A program made the translations under genes and the position numbers. The notes beneath the pieces are model-generated. The model was not told where the DNA came from. It did no database searches and saw only the letters and a program-made list of their open reading frames with translations. Below are positions 21,873-32,690 of a DNA stretch of 64,000 nt, piece after piece (within the stretch, counting starts at the first letter, position 1; each line of letters opens with the position of its first letter). Location: positions 72,397 to 136,396 of the forward strand of contig MNCI01009599.1 in NCBI GenBank assembly GCA_015680685.1, in the 5' to 3' direction. The stretch is from Gnetum montanum (taxonomy: Eukaryota; Streptophyta; Gnetopsida; Gnetales; Gnetaceae).

Positions 21873-23834
21873 TTAGAATGGGGGATATCCCCCATAACTA
21901 AGTGGTTGAGCATGGTAAGGATTAATAAATAGATGATGTGGATCCTTGCATGTTGGAAATATTGGAATGGGTCCATACTTATCCCATTGGGGTTCACACA
22001 CTTGATTATAATAAGCATAGTGGGGCACTTTATGTGATGTAGTTCCCGAATAACGAGTTGACCCACTATGATGTTTGGGACCATTAGATGGTATGCAAGG
22101 ATTAGAATGATGCCTCCCATGGTTGTGTTCATTGGGCCGTATGGTTGTTGGAGTGTTTGATGGTGGCCTTGATGAAGTTACATGAGGCATTGGGTTCGAA
22201 GATAAGGGTGCACCACAGTGTGGGACTTGTGCGGAGTTGTAGGATGCAGTGGCCTTGGAATTGTATTGTCCCTTCTTATGGCTGTGTTTAAAAGAAAGGA
22301 CGCCTTTAATGTTGAGGAGGATTTTCATTGCTGTTGATAGTAGTAGCACAAGTGTTGTTCGTGGGTTGTTGATGTGGCACAAACATCTTAGGAATAATTG
22401 GTGGCATTGTGAAAGGAGGGAAAGGATGAGAATGCTAGAAATTAGGAGGAGTATAAGATGCATAAGGTGGCAGTTGTGTTGGAGGTATGGGTTGATAGTA
22501 TTGTCGAGAGTAGTATTGTGATGAGATAGAGTATGTTGGCCTAGTTGGATAAACAGGATGTTGAACTTGATAAGAAGGGTGCCTCCAGTCTAAGGGTGGA
22601 TTCCCCCATGATTGGGATTGTTGCCACTGTGGTCGAACACAGTATCTCTGTACGAACTTTGGATGTAACGTGTTTCCCCAATGCTCATGTAATGTAACAA
22701 TATTGGGCATTGGCCTTTGGGGTGATCGTATAGGCATATGTTGCATTCATATGTATGATTGGAAGTCAAGCACTTATTCCCTTCATTATTTCTTTCTGAA
22801 TATCTAATTTTTCATCCTACTTCTTGGGTTGTCAAAACTCTATCTCCAATGTTGTTGATATATTCTCCACACTTTCGATTCATCCAGTACAACATCTTAT
22901 TGATTTTTGCCTCAGCTTCTTCTAATGATTTTTGTATTGGCAAAGATGATGTTTCCACCTTGAGATTAGTTGATTTCTCCTTTTTATGATCATGGACCTT
23001 TGTTAAGTTGAGATTTTGGTCCCGTTGATGTTTTTCAACACTCTCCCATCGAGTGATTTCTCCTTCTTCTTTTGCTACCCATTTAATAAGCTCTTGGATT
23101 TGATGGGTTTGTAGTTCATATAATTGACCTTGGGCATACGTTCCTAAGGTCTCTCTTGTTTTATTACGTAGCCCATCAATGATGTGGTACATTAGCCTTT
23201 CCTCAGAAAACCCATGGCCTGGATAGTTGTTTAACAGTGCATAATATCTTTCTAAGGCCATGTCCAAGGGTTCATGTTATGCTTGTTTCCATCCTTGGAT
23301 TTGTTTCCTCAAGGCTGACACTCTTGCGTAGGTTTGATATTTTTCATTAAAGACTTCTACCATTGTTGACCACCGTCGTATTGAATTTGGTTTTAACGAT
23401 CTATACCATACTTTTGCTTGGTCAACGAGTGTCATGGGAAAGAGCTTAATTTTTTGCCAACCATTATCAATGTTATTCCATGTGCAGGCATCGTAGAAGG
23501 CTTGTAAATGTTGATACAGATCTAAGTCATAGCCTCCTGAAAATTTGGGAAAGTTGTTTAAATCAAGCCTGGGTAGATGGCTCTCTTTACGATGCCTTCG
23601 TGAGATTCAAACAGCCTCTTGTATTTGTGTTAAGCTTGTAGTGGCCAGTGGGAGTTCATCGTCATCTTGTAAGTTATGTTTTCATGTGTTGTGATGATGT
23701 TGTTTTTGTTCATGTTTATAAGAAACTCCCACTTCAGGTTGTATACTCCAATCTTCATTGTCATATAGTTCGTTGGTTCTCCAATGAACTTCCTCACTAA
23801 GTGTGGCGTTATTCTCGTCTTGTAGGAGAGACAT
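21873..23834 (-). pseudogene. gag: Element B gag, degenerate with an internal deletion
   Basis: Minus-strand Gag starting at ATG 23834, aligned with D and A. The N-terminal Ser-rich/Arg segment, including the place of the stop shared by A and D, is deleted (around 23700-23750). The Gag core includes VWYRSLKPNSIRR-like residues (about 23410-23370) and MDMALERYYALLNNYPGHGF (23267 downward). An intact zinc knuckle of spacing CX2CX3HX4C lies at 22707-22745 (residues CNICLYDHPKGQC). The Pro/Tyr/His-rich tail ends in YGGYPPF at 21873. Frameshifts are present. No protease or reverse transcriptase follows. Confidence 0.85.
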
Positions 23835-23940
23835 TGTTGTGTGTGAATTTATGTGACTTTTTATAATTACTTCTTTCTAAGAGATATATCATTAAGTTAT
23901 TTACAGTGACCTTGCATGATATAACTAATCTTGATAACTA

Positions 23941-23957
23941 GCACCGTCCCCGGCAAC
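23941..23957 (-). other. Element B primer-binding site, truncated
   Basis: Only GTTGCCGGGGACGGTGC remains of the tRNA-Asp-type site. Roughly 30 bp covering the first PBS bases and the LTR end (the GAGGTACC...CTCATCA segment present in every other copy) have been deleted. Confidence 0.8.
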
Positions 23958-24755
23958 TACACTCAACCATACGAATACAAGCATTCTCATGCGCGATCTG
24001 GTCAAACTCCACAGACGGACTAGTTGTGGCACCGAGACAGTTATCCTTAGGTCATAGTTCGCTGTCTTCCCACCTGGACTAGTATTATATTTGTCACGTA
24101 TGGTTTAGTCCAGAGTGAGGTGTATGATGTGTTCCTAATTCTAACGCTACTCCTGAAGGCAGTGAAAAATAATATTAACTAAGCTAAGCTAGGAGGAAAA
24201 GGGTAAGAAAATCTAATCTACCCTAAGTCGGATGAGCAATCAATTCCTTGATCAACTGTATACATCTTGGACCTCGTGCATGACTACCACTGGGATTACC
24301 AAGCGCAGATCCTAGGTATGCCACTGGGATACCAAGTAGTCACACTTAAATGCTCGTAATCAAGTCGTACTCGTTTCGCATTTTAGGAGTTTAAGGGTGA
24401 GAGAGAAAGTAATAAATAACATTTAAATAAATAAACAAAGTGAATGCTACAATGATGAAGTAATCTCAATCTTTATTGCCGATCATGTGCGTGTCCAAGT
24501 ACGTCACACTTGAATAAAGAATGCTGTACAATTACATTGACCACACTGCGGGCAGACACGGAAAAATAATCTAACTCTGGAGGGATCAAACTACCAGAGT
24601 CTAGCTACAATTTAAACTATCTCTGTTAAACAAGGGAGAGCCAGGTCTTATTTATAGATATTGCGGTGGACTACGATATCGCGTACATGATATCGTAGGG
24701 AAGACACGATATCGTGTATGCGATATCGGGGCCTATGTGATATCGCATCCTATCA
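23958..24755 (-). repeat. Element B 5' LTR
   Basis: Starts TGATAGGATGCG on the minus strand at 24755. The U3 modules (24675-24750) include GCGATATCG and CGATATCGCG, upstream of TATAAATAAG (24648-24657). R has AATAAAGATTGAG (near 24470). The target duplication CAAAG lies at 24756-24760 and 16307-16311. The inner end is deleted with the PBS. Confidence 0.9.
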
Positions 24756-24760
24756 CAAAG

Positions 24761-25071
24761 CTATCACCATGGTTAGGCCTATCACTGATTAGAAGGGATG
24801 GCTAGTCCTCTTCTTGTTCCACTTAACACCTATTGTGCATCTTTACCATCTCCACAACTCTATGTTGATATGACCTCTAATGTTTGGGTATAAATACCTT
24901 AAGTCAAATCCCAAAGATCACCTTGAGAGACATGTCCATGTTACAATGTGTCCTTGTGGGCCTTTACTATAACTTTCTCTTTTGGGTCTTGTTATGATAA
25001 TTACAACACTTGTTATAAAGAGACACCATCTTTTTTATGCAACGATACCATTTGGGAATGGGAACATTACA
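24761..25071 (-). repeat. Element M 5' LTR, proximal half
   Basis: Starts TGTAATGTTCCCATTCC on the minus strand at 25071 and matches the starts of the L LTRs (TGTCATGTCCCC). It continues at 16311 across element B. Confidence 0.8.
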
Positions 25072-25079
25072 CCTATAGT

Positions 25080-25584
25080 TACCCTAAGAATAAAACATTG
25101 TTTGCGTTATTTGTATTATAATAAATTTTGGTTTTAATGCATAAACTCCAAACTCTTGAAGATGTGACATCACTAGATAAAAAACCTAAGATTAAATGTC
25201 ATAATCATCATCATTCAAATTTGAGTTTGTAACATCCTCAACTACAACTACTTTCCCTTTTAGTTAGTACTAGTCCCTTCATTTATCTTACTTATTTCTT
25301 TTATCCTTCTCTCTAGCTCTATCTTGCTCTACTCTTTCCACCTTATTTTTGAATGCTAATTAAAGCTTTTCATCAATGGAATCCCATATTTTATTAATCT
25401 TAGTTGATATTTTAGTAATATATTTTTTGATTAGTAAAGCTTTTTGATGAGCCATCTCTTCTATTAGTGTCTTCCCTTCTAGTTCATAAAGATGAATATT
25501 CTTTTTTGTATAGATGGATTTTTGTTATACTTCTCAATGTTCTCATATTTCTTAAGTTCTCCTTCTACTTTTTCTACCTAATTA
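25080..25584 (-). pseudogene. gag: Element N gag, C-terminal part
   Basis: Very decayed minus-strand Gag of the family. VEGELKKYENIEKYNKNPS aligns with AKEEGELRKRESVEEYNRDP of element C. It continues from 30904 across element L: removing L and one ATAAG rejoins the frame. The left end meets element M. Confidence 0.65.
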
Positions 25585-25589
25585 ATAAG

Positions 25590-26154
25590 TGTCATGTCCC
25601 CATTCCCAAATGGTGCTATTGCATAATGAAGATGGTGCCTCAAGTGTTATCATTATCATAACAAGACCCAAAAGGGCAGTTGTAATTGAGACCCAAAAGG
25701 GTGCACTGTCATGAAAAACATGTCTTTTGAGGTAATCTTTGGGGGTTTGACCTAAGGAATTCATACTCAGACTTAGAGGTCATGCCAGCATGGAGTGGCA
25801 GAGTCAGTATAGGCAAGTCATAGGAGCTAGGTGAAACCGGACAAGAAGTGGATTGACCATCCTTTTTGGCCACGTTATAGGCTTAATCATGGTGGTAGTG
25901 GTGGATTGCCTCTAAGGGATAGATGCCAAAAGAAAAAAACCCCAAGGAACACTCTCAAGCATGATTCAGATACTCTATTTCATATTAATAAAGAATTCTT
26001 TTCTTTCTCTTTCTGCTCTTTTCCTATTATTTCTTTCACGGATAATGTTGAATGTTACATATATACGATGTTTGGTATATTTTATTCTTACAAATAATGT
26101 CTAATATAATGTATATTTAACATTTTCCATGACATCTGAGGACGGGATGTCACA
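25590..26154 (+). repeat. Element L 5' LTR
   Basis: 565 bp, starting TGTCATGTCCCC and ending GGGATGTCACA. It is flanked on the left by ATAAG (25585-25589), matching 30899-30903 on the far side of the 3' LTR. A CAATAAAG-type signal lies in ATTAATAAAGAATTC (about 25984-25996). Confidence 0.92.
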
Positions 26155-26156
26155 AT

Positions 26157-26168
26157 TGGTATTAGAGC
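26157..26168 (+). other. Element L primer-binding site (initiator-Met type)
   Basis: TGGTATTAGAGC, two bases after the LTR end, as in copia-type elements. Confidence 0.85.
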
Positions 26169-28144
26169 AAACCACAATCCAAGGGCCATTTAGAACCATG
26201 AGTTGACTACAACTTGATGATGAACCATGAAGCCACAACACAAGGAAAGTCATCGATCATCTCAAATGCACTAGATGTAACCTAAAGATACCATTCCATT
26301 GATTTCATGAACAATGAATAAGCATCTACATATAGCCCACCAACCAACAAAATTCTTTCATGGATATCATTGGTCGAAGATTTGATTATGCCTCATTAAG
26401 ATTCATCAATTGCAAGAGATGTTGATAAGACAAGAATACACCAATCTAGGTAACTTTTACCCATCTTAATACTATAAATATTAATTGATTAAGGTCATTG
26501 GTAAGTTTCTCTCAAAAAGTTAGTAACCATAACTTGAATTGATTTTGTTTTGAAACTCATTATCCTAGGCAACTTAAAGTCATTTATAAGTCATCATGTC
26601 TTTCATATATCAATTTGGTATGGTTGTTTTGGTAGGAATAAGCTAGTTGAACAATTCAAAATATTGCAAAATTCTAACTTTAGTTTTGAACCCTAAGACT
26701 ATGTCTAATACATAGTACTTGTTGAGATAATTCCAATGGTACAAATTTTGTTTTGATTGGACTTATAGTTAGAAAGATAGTAATGTTTAAAGTTTCTTGT
26801 TATATGTGCATTAAAATAATATTGAATTATTGAATTACTAATTTAGAAAACATAGGAGTAGAAGGTTATGGATTTAACCCTGAACCTTAATGTTTTATTT
26901 ATTAAAAAAAAAAGAGAAGAGCCATAACCCTAACCTCAGTAGGGTGGGGAGGGGCAAAGCCATAGCTTGTGTTGCTAGCCTATGGCGCCAATGTAGTAGA
27001 GCCTACCGAGGCACCATCACATAGTGTGACGGCCAACCTCACTGTTAGTCCACATTGCCTAGGTAGTAGGGCCTGCAATGCCTTGTTGTTGTCACTTGCC
27101 CCCATGGGCTGCTGTCATTGTTGCTTGCCCCCATGGGCTGCTGTTGTTGTTGCTTGCCTCCATGGGCCTATGTAGCCCTGTGCTACTTTCTACCCTGTCG
27201 CCACCTCTGCATGCGTTGCCTTCTTAGTGCTACTGTGTGTCCTGGATTGCCATGCACCATTGCTTTGCCATGCATCCTATGCCTACCATGTCTTGCATGC
27301 ACCACCTATTACTAGCACCACCACTGCTATCCAATGGCGTCGTCCATAATAGCTTGTTCTGATGCTCCATGTACATTGACGATGCTACAGATCATCATCA
27401 ACTTTAGTGCTTTGCAGATACTAATGGTGCCATAGATCATTGTCACCTCTGGAGCTTCATAGAAATCATCAACATCGCAAATCACCATCACCTCTGACAC
27501 TCCATGGGCGTTGATGGAGTTGCCTATCATTGCTACCTTCGGTGCTCTACAGGCATCGACAGAGCCACCAATCACCACCACCTTTAACATCCTTTGGCAC
27601 TAGAAAAACCCTCACCAGAAATGTGCATACATGGATTGTTTGGGATGCATAGCCCTTGGATGGGCTGCATTAGCCTTGCTAAGGGCTACGCAAGCCTTGT
27701 TTGAGGCCGCGTGAGCCCTAGGAAGGGCTGCGTAGCCCTTGTTTAAGGCTACATCAGCCCTAGGAAGGGCCACACAAGCCTTGAGGAGAGCTATGCAGCC
27801 TTGGATAAGCTACTTGGCAAAGCTGGCCCCCCTTGTAGCCTTCGCACTCGTCATCATTGATGCTTATCACTACTACTGTGCTATCTCATTGTTATCCCTA
27901 CCTTGCCTCTCGTTGCTTCATACGTGTCCACTGCCTTGTTGCCATCCTTGTTCGACAATTTCCTTGGCCTTTGATGATGGAAGGATATTTTCATCAAATG
28001 ACAAGAAAATTAAAATTTTTTAACAACTGAGAGAAAATTCAAAATTCCTATCAATTGATAGAAAATTAAAAATTTCTGTTTTCCAGCAGCTAGTTAAATT
28101 AAGAATAAACAACACATTGGCAGCACATGAGACAAGTATTTCGT
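26169..28144 (+). mobile_element. Element L internal region, non-coding part
   Basis: No Gag or Pol motif was found. The first 700 bp align with M. From 26920 it becomes richer in G+C and carries three repeat blocks: near-perfect copies of a Gly/Ala-codon-like unit around 'cccccatgggctgctgt' (27095-27165), a unit of about 60 bp around 'caccatcacctctg' (27355-27600), and quasi-palindromic 'agggctgcgtagccct' units (27640-27790). Open frames here are repeat translations. Confidence 0.65.
27095..27790. repeat. Tandem and quasi-palindromic repeat blocks in element L
   Basis: 27095-27165: about three copies of a 27-30 bp unit containing cccccatgggctgctgt. 27355-27600: about four copies of a 60-66 bp unit. 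27640-27790: copies of 'ctaggaagggctgcgtagcc' and relatives, whose core AGGGCTGCGTAGCCCT is almost self-complementary. Confidence 0.6.
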
Positions 28145-28218
28145 AATTAAGCATCCTTGTTTTGGAGTAGTATTGGGATGGGTGATCTCTTTGGAAGTCT
28201 CATTTTTTTCATGCCAAA
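28145..28218 (+). ncRNA. 5S rRNA-derived fragment inside element L
   Basis: GTAATTAAGCATCCTTG, then GGAGTAGTATTGGGATGGGTG and ATCTCTTTGGAAGTCT follow the order of the 3' two thirds of plant 5S rRNA, covering box A (AGTTAAGC), the intermediate element and box C (GGATGGGTGACC). Several bases differ, so it is a relic, not a functional gene. In M only the box A end (GTAATTAAGCATGCTC) survives next to the LTR. Confidence 0.7.
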
Positions 28219-28790
28219 GGCCTTAGACCTCAAAAGTCATAATTTATGATTTCAGAGTTCGTTTTCAACCAAAAAAAAAATGATTCCTATAAATTTCACC
28301 CTTTTGAACTCAATGGTGAGGTCAAATTTGTTATCTAGGCATCCAATAATTCGATGATGTCATAAATTGTGCCTTTAAAAGTCAACAACTTAGGGCAACT
28401 AATCATGCCTAACAATTCAACTATTGGGACTAATGAATTTTACCTTTTTGGGACTTTAAGATTTAGTGCTTAACCTTTGCAGATAGTCTTAAGATCACTA
28501 TGGCATGTCATTAGTTACACTATCGAAGTCAATGTCTTAAAGGGGGTAGAAAGGCTGTTATGAATTAGATGATGTAATTATATATTACTAACATTAGATA
28601 ATGTAGTTAAATATTATGAAAATTAATTAAACAATCGATTGATGAAATAGAACAGTCTTCAACGATCAAGAAGATATATATATGAATTTGTCTTGTAATC
28701 AAAACATATGACAGAAAAACATAGAGACTCAAAATCTTATTTCAACAAGGTGTATGATACCCATGAAGATAAATGATTTAGAAGAGAATC
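28219..28790 (+). other. Element L spacer before the nuclease pseudogene
   Basis: AT-rich, without a coding frame or recognised motif; absent from M. Confidence 0.5.
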
Positions 28791-28794
28791 CAAG

Positions 28795-29935
28795 AATTAG
28801 AATGAAAGTTGCAGCATACAATGTGCTTGCAAGATCCTTAGCAAGTGAGAAAGAACATCGACTATGTCCATCATGGGCCTTGGATTGGCATGAGTATTAA
28901 TACCCACACATCTTAACAGAGTTATGAGATTTGGATGTTGATGTTTTATGCCTATAAGAAGTCTTGTCATGGGAATTTCTATACCAATTCCAAATAGACT
29001 TGGAAAAGATGAGATACAAAGATATTTATAAGCAAAAAGGTTCTTGTGAAAGTTCTTCTTCTAAGCCATACAGATTAGCCTATTGTAGAAATCACAACAT
29101 GGATGGTTGTGTAATCTTTTATAAAGAATCCAAGTTTGAAGTAGTACAAATATTTGAATGGAATTTAGAAAATGTGATTTTTGAAATTCTAGAAATTTAA
29201 ATCATGGAAAAGAAAGAATAGTCAAGATTTTAGAAAAATCACATAGCCTTGGCATTGATTCTAAAATTCAACCTATCAAGAAGATGTGTATGTATAGTTA
29301 ACACACATTTAATTGCCAAACCAACATGTTCAGATGTTAGATTGTGTCAAGAAGCATATTTAATTAAGTAAATAGAAGAAAGTTTTAAGAATAAAATATT
29401 CCTAAGATATACTAATCCAGTGCCAATTATCCTTTATGGACAGTTCAATGCAAAAGTTAAAAGTAGTGTTTATCAATTCTTAAAATATGGATGTGTAAAA
29501 GTAGATGTTTCCATCAATTCAACATACAATTTCATTAGCCAGTGATATTCTGCTTACTTTGAATCTTCAATAGATAAATTAAATTTTAGAATTCAGGAAT
29601 AGATGATGTTGATGGATAGTACTGATCAAGAATCATAGTTTACCAATTACTTTGCTATGATTAATGGGGATGGATCAATAATATTTTTCATTGAGACCCT
29701 AGATTATATTTGGTACGATGTTTGATTCTTCCAAGTTACTAAGTTACTAGAGTTAATTTCTAAAGAAGAAGTGGAGAAGAATCAAGATCAAGCCCTTCCA
29801 TCCCGAATAAGACCATATGATCATATACCACTTATGGAAAAATTACAATTACTTTCATCATTTCATAAGGTTGAATAAGATCAGAAAGTATCTCACTCTT
29901 ACTTTTATTAATACATCTTATTATTTTTTCCATTA
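28795..29935 (+). pseudogene. CCR4-like exonuclease/deadenylase pseudogene captured by element L
   Basis: Plus-strand relic of an exonuclease-endonuclease-phosphatase protein of the CCR4/Angel/Nocturnin group, enzymes that shorten mRNA poly(A) tails. In order: VAAYNVLARSLA; CPSWALDW; DVDVLCL*EV, the catalytic-Glu region; MRYKDIYKQKG; MDGCVIFYKESKFEV; CVCIVNTHLIAK, the NTH motif; VPIILYGQFNA, where the catalytic GDFN has become GQFN; FTNYF; ETLDYIW; ALPSRIRPYDHIPLM, where the SDH motif is YDH. Stops and frameshifts are frequent. No intron-like break is apparent, which fits capture from a spliced mRNA. It lies in sense, between the internal region and the polypurine tract. The exact family member is not resolved. 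Confidence 0.8.
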
Positions 29936-30307
29936 TTTAATTTATATTTTAATTAGATAAATAAACTATCTAAGGTAATGGAAGTTGGAAATAAAGAATT
30001 TTCCTTGTCTTCACTTGGGTAACTAGCTACGAGTTGCACTTTAAGTGAACCTGATTAGGACTAGTGATTTATGGTTAGTAGATCTTTACTTAACCTCTTG
30101 TCATTATCTTAGAAAATGGGATAAATAATAATAAAGTAATATTTAATACTCATATAAGTTCTTCTCACATATTTTTTTGTTTACTAAATAAGCAAGAAAA
30201 AACTTCAAGTTCAAAGGAGAAATCAAATTATTGGAGCATAGGATCATGAAAGATGCATTGGAGCTGGAAAAAGATAGTGAACATGGACTCATTCAAGGAT
30301 GAACAAA

Positions 30308-30324
30308 ACCTAAGGGGGGTAGAC
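30308..30324 (+). other. Element L polypurine tract
   Basis: CCTAAGGGGGGTAGAC directly before the 3' LTR. Confidence 0.8.
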
Positions 30325-30898
30325 TGTCATGTCCCCATGCCCAAATGATGTTGTTGCATAATGAAGGTGATGCCTCTTCATAACAAGTGTTATCATTATT
30401 GTAACAAGACCTGAAAGGACAGTTGTAATTAAGACTTGAAAGGATGCATTGTAATAACAAACGTGTCTCTTGAGGTAACCTTTGGGAATTTAATCTAAGG
30501 CATTTATACCTAAGCTTAGAGGTTGTGGTAGCATGGAGTGGCAGAGTTAGTATAGGTAAGTCACAGGATCTAGGTGAAGTGGGACAGGAAGTGGACTGGC
30601 CATTCCTTCTGGCTGGGTTATGGGCCTAACTATGGTGGCAGTGCTAGATTGCCTCTAAGGGATAGATGCCAAAGGAGGAAAATCCCAAGGAACACTCTTA
30701 GAGTATGATCCAGATACTCTATTTCATATCAATAAAGCATTATTTTCTTTCTCTTTCTACACTTTTCCTATTATTTTCTTTACACATAATGTCGAATGTT
30801 ATATATATTTGACATTTGGTATATTGTCTTCTTATGCATAATGTCTAATATAATGTATATTTGATGTTTTTCATGATATCTTGGGATAGGATGTTACA
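30325..30898 (+). repeat. Element L 3' LTR
   Basis: 574 bp, starting TGTCATGTCCCC and ending GGATGTTACA, followed by the target duplication ATAAG (30899-30903). Confidence 0.92.
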
Positions 30899-30903
30899 AT
30901 AAG

Positions 30904-31890
30904 CCTCTAAATCTAATGGGCTTCCATGTCTAAATGTCTTCCTTAGGCATAGATCCCAAGGATTTCTTTAGTTTTATTTTAGAGTTCATCTACGATGTGC
31001 CATAGTTATTTCCTTTAAGAAAATTCATGACTTAAACATCTATCTAATAGAGAATAGTATCTATCCAAGGCTACATCAAGGGATTTATGATTACACTATC
31101 TTTTCCATTGAATCTACTTCCTTAAGTTGGAAATCCTAGAGTACATTTGATACTTGTTCTTAAAAACCTCTAGCATTATATTTTAGCTTCTAATTGATTC
31201 TAGTTCTAAGGATTGATACAAACTTTTAGCTTGTTTGATAAGAGTCTTTGGAAATAGTTTCAACTTCTACCATCCATACACGATGTTTTACAATGCACAA
31301 AAATTGTGAAAGACCTTCAAATGATGTTGCAAATTTATATTATAGTATCCCTTAAACTTAGAAATATTGTTCATGTCCAACTATTTGATTCATATATCTC
31401 TTGGATGCTTAGTTTGTATATACATTACCTTCGTAATGTTGATCATGCTTCTAATAGTAAGTAGAAGCTCATCATAATTATCTCATTCATCATGATCTCT
31501 ATTATGACTATGTACCCTTTGATATTGCCTGCTATGCCTTCTTTCATGTCTATCCCCTATCTTTTTATCCCATCCACCATATTTACCTTCACTTCTATGA
31601 TTGTATGTTCTATCATCTTCACTAGGTTTTCTTATATTTTCCCTTCTTCTTTAGCCATGCTCATCCTCATTAGAGCTTGATAATGATGATGGATAACTAA
31701 AAAAATTCATGTTAGCTTTCTCTCTTCCCATGATGTGTATGTTTATCCCTTAATAACCTATTAGAAGATGTAGGCCTTAAGGTCCTTCTAGTATTTGGCC
31801 TTCTTCTCCATCTTCCTTTATTGTTAGCTAACACTAAGCATAATTATGGGTTATTCATGTCATCTACATTGAAGGGAAGAGAATTCTAAC
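30904..31890 (-). pseudogene. gag: Element N gag, core part
   Basis: Minus strand. Residues such as KSLYQSLEPESIRS, SLDVALDRYYSLLDRCLSHEF and KTKEILGIYA align with the Gag cores of A, C and D. Heavily mutated: this is the oldest copy in the window. It is host to the insertion of L. Confidence 0.75.
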
Positions 31891-31944
31891 AATTGGATTT
31901 TCCTAAATAATTAATGTTCTTCTTTTCAAACTATGATGTTAATA

Positions 31945-32690
31945 AAAAAGATGAGTAGCAAGTAGATCCTATGTCCAACCATACAAATCACAAGCATTCA
32001 TACATGATTGGTCATATTCCATGGGCTAGACTACCATGATACCTAGATAGTTAAGTGTTATTATAGGTCATTGTATTTTCAATTACACTTGTATGACCCT
32101 ATTGTATATAGTTAAGTGTAATTGAGACATAAGATTTCAAGCTTGTTGAAGCCATGGTAAAATAATATTAAAATATTGCAACATTAAAATTTAATTTAAC
32201 TTAAGATAAATGAAAAATGTAAATCTAATCTAGCTTATGCAATGAGCATCTATTTCCAACTTTTCAAAAACATCCTAAATTTATTCTAATATTCTTGGGT
32301 TACCAAGTGTTCACTATTAGGATTACCAAATGTTAACTTATTTATGCTTGAAACTATTCATACTAATGTTACATAATTAATGTATGATAAAATGTAAATT
32401 ATAAAATAAGTATGTAATATAGTGAAAACTAAACTTATTTTCATAGAAATAAAATGCATTGGATGTAAACATAGGCTATATCAAAGTCCTGCAATGAATA
32501 GGAATTAATTTCAATCTTATTATCATTTGTTGATGATGTTTAGTATAATCCACTCAAATAAGACTCTATATAGTTAACTCAGATCCATGCTGCAAGCACT
32601 CACTAATAAATTCTAACTTCTACAAAATGAAACTGCAAGAGTTCTACTACTATGGAATTAAAAGTAATACATTTAATGTGGTAGGTAGAT
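31945..32690 (-). repeat. Element N LTR, interrupted by element C
   Basis: Decayed family LTR on the minus strand, beginning GATGAGTAGCAAGTAGATCC and containing the 'ccaaccatacaaat' and 'acctagatagttaagtg' tracts of the other LTRs. Most CpGs are lost. Element C is inserted at TAGAT (32686-32690). A U3 piece continues after C at 39827 (TATA side: gatatttataaactttgcc). Confidence 0.7.

Noticed and set aside
26969-27315. Cys/Pro-rich proteins in element L
   Set aside because: The frames run through tandem repeats and show no conserved domain.
27327-27590. 87-residue minus-strand protein with repeated GAPEVTMI-like units
   Set aside because: The repetition follows a DNA repeat of about 60 bp; no coding signal beyond that.
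28964-29200. Functional host deadenylase gene
   Set aside because: The frame has many stops and shifts, a lost GDFN Asp, and lies within LTRs with matching ATAAG duplications.
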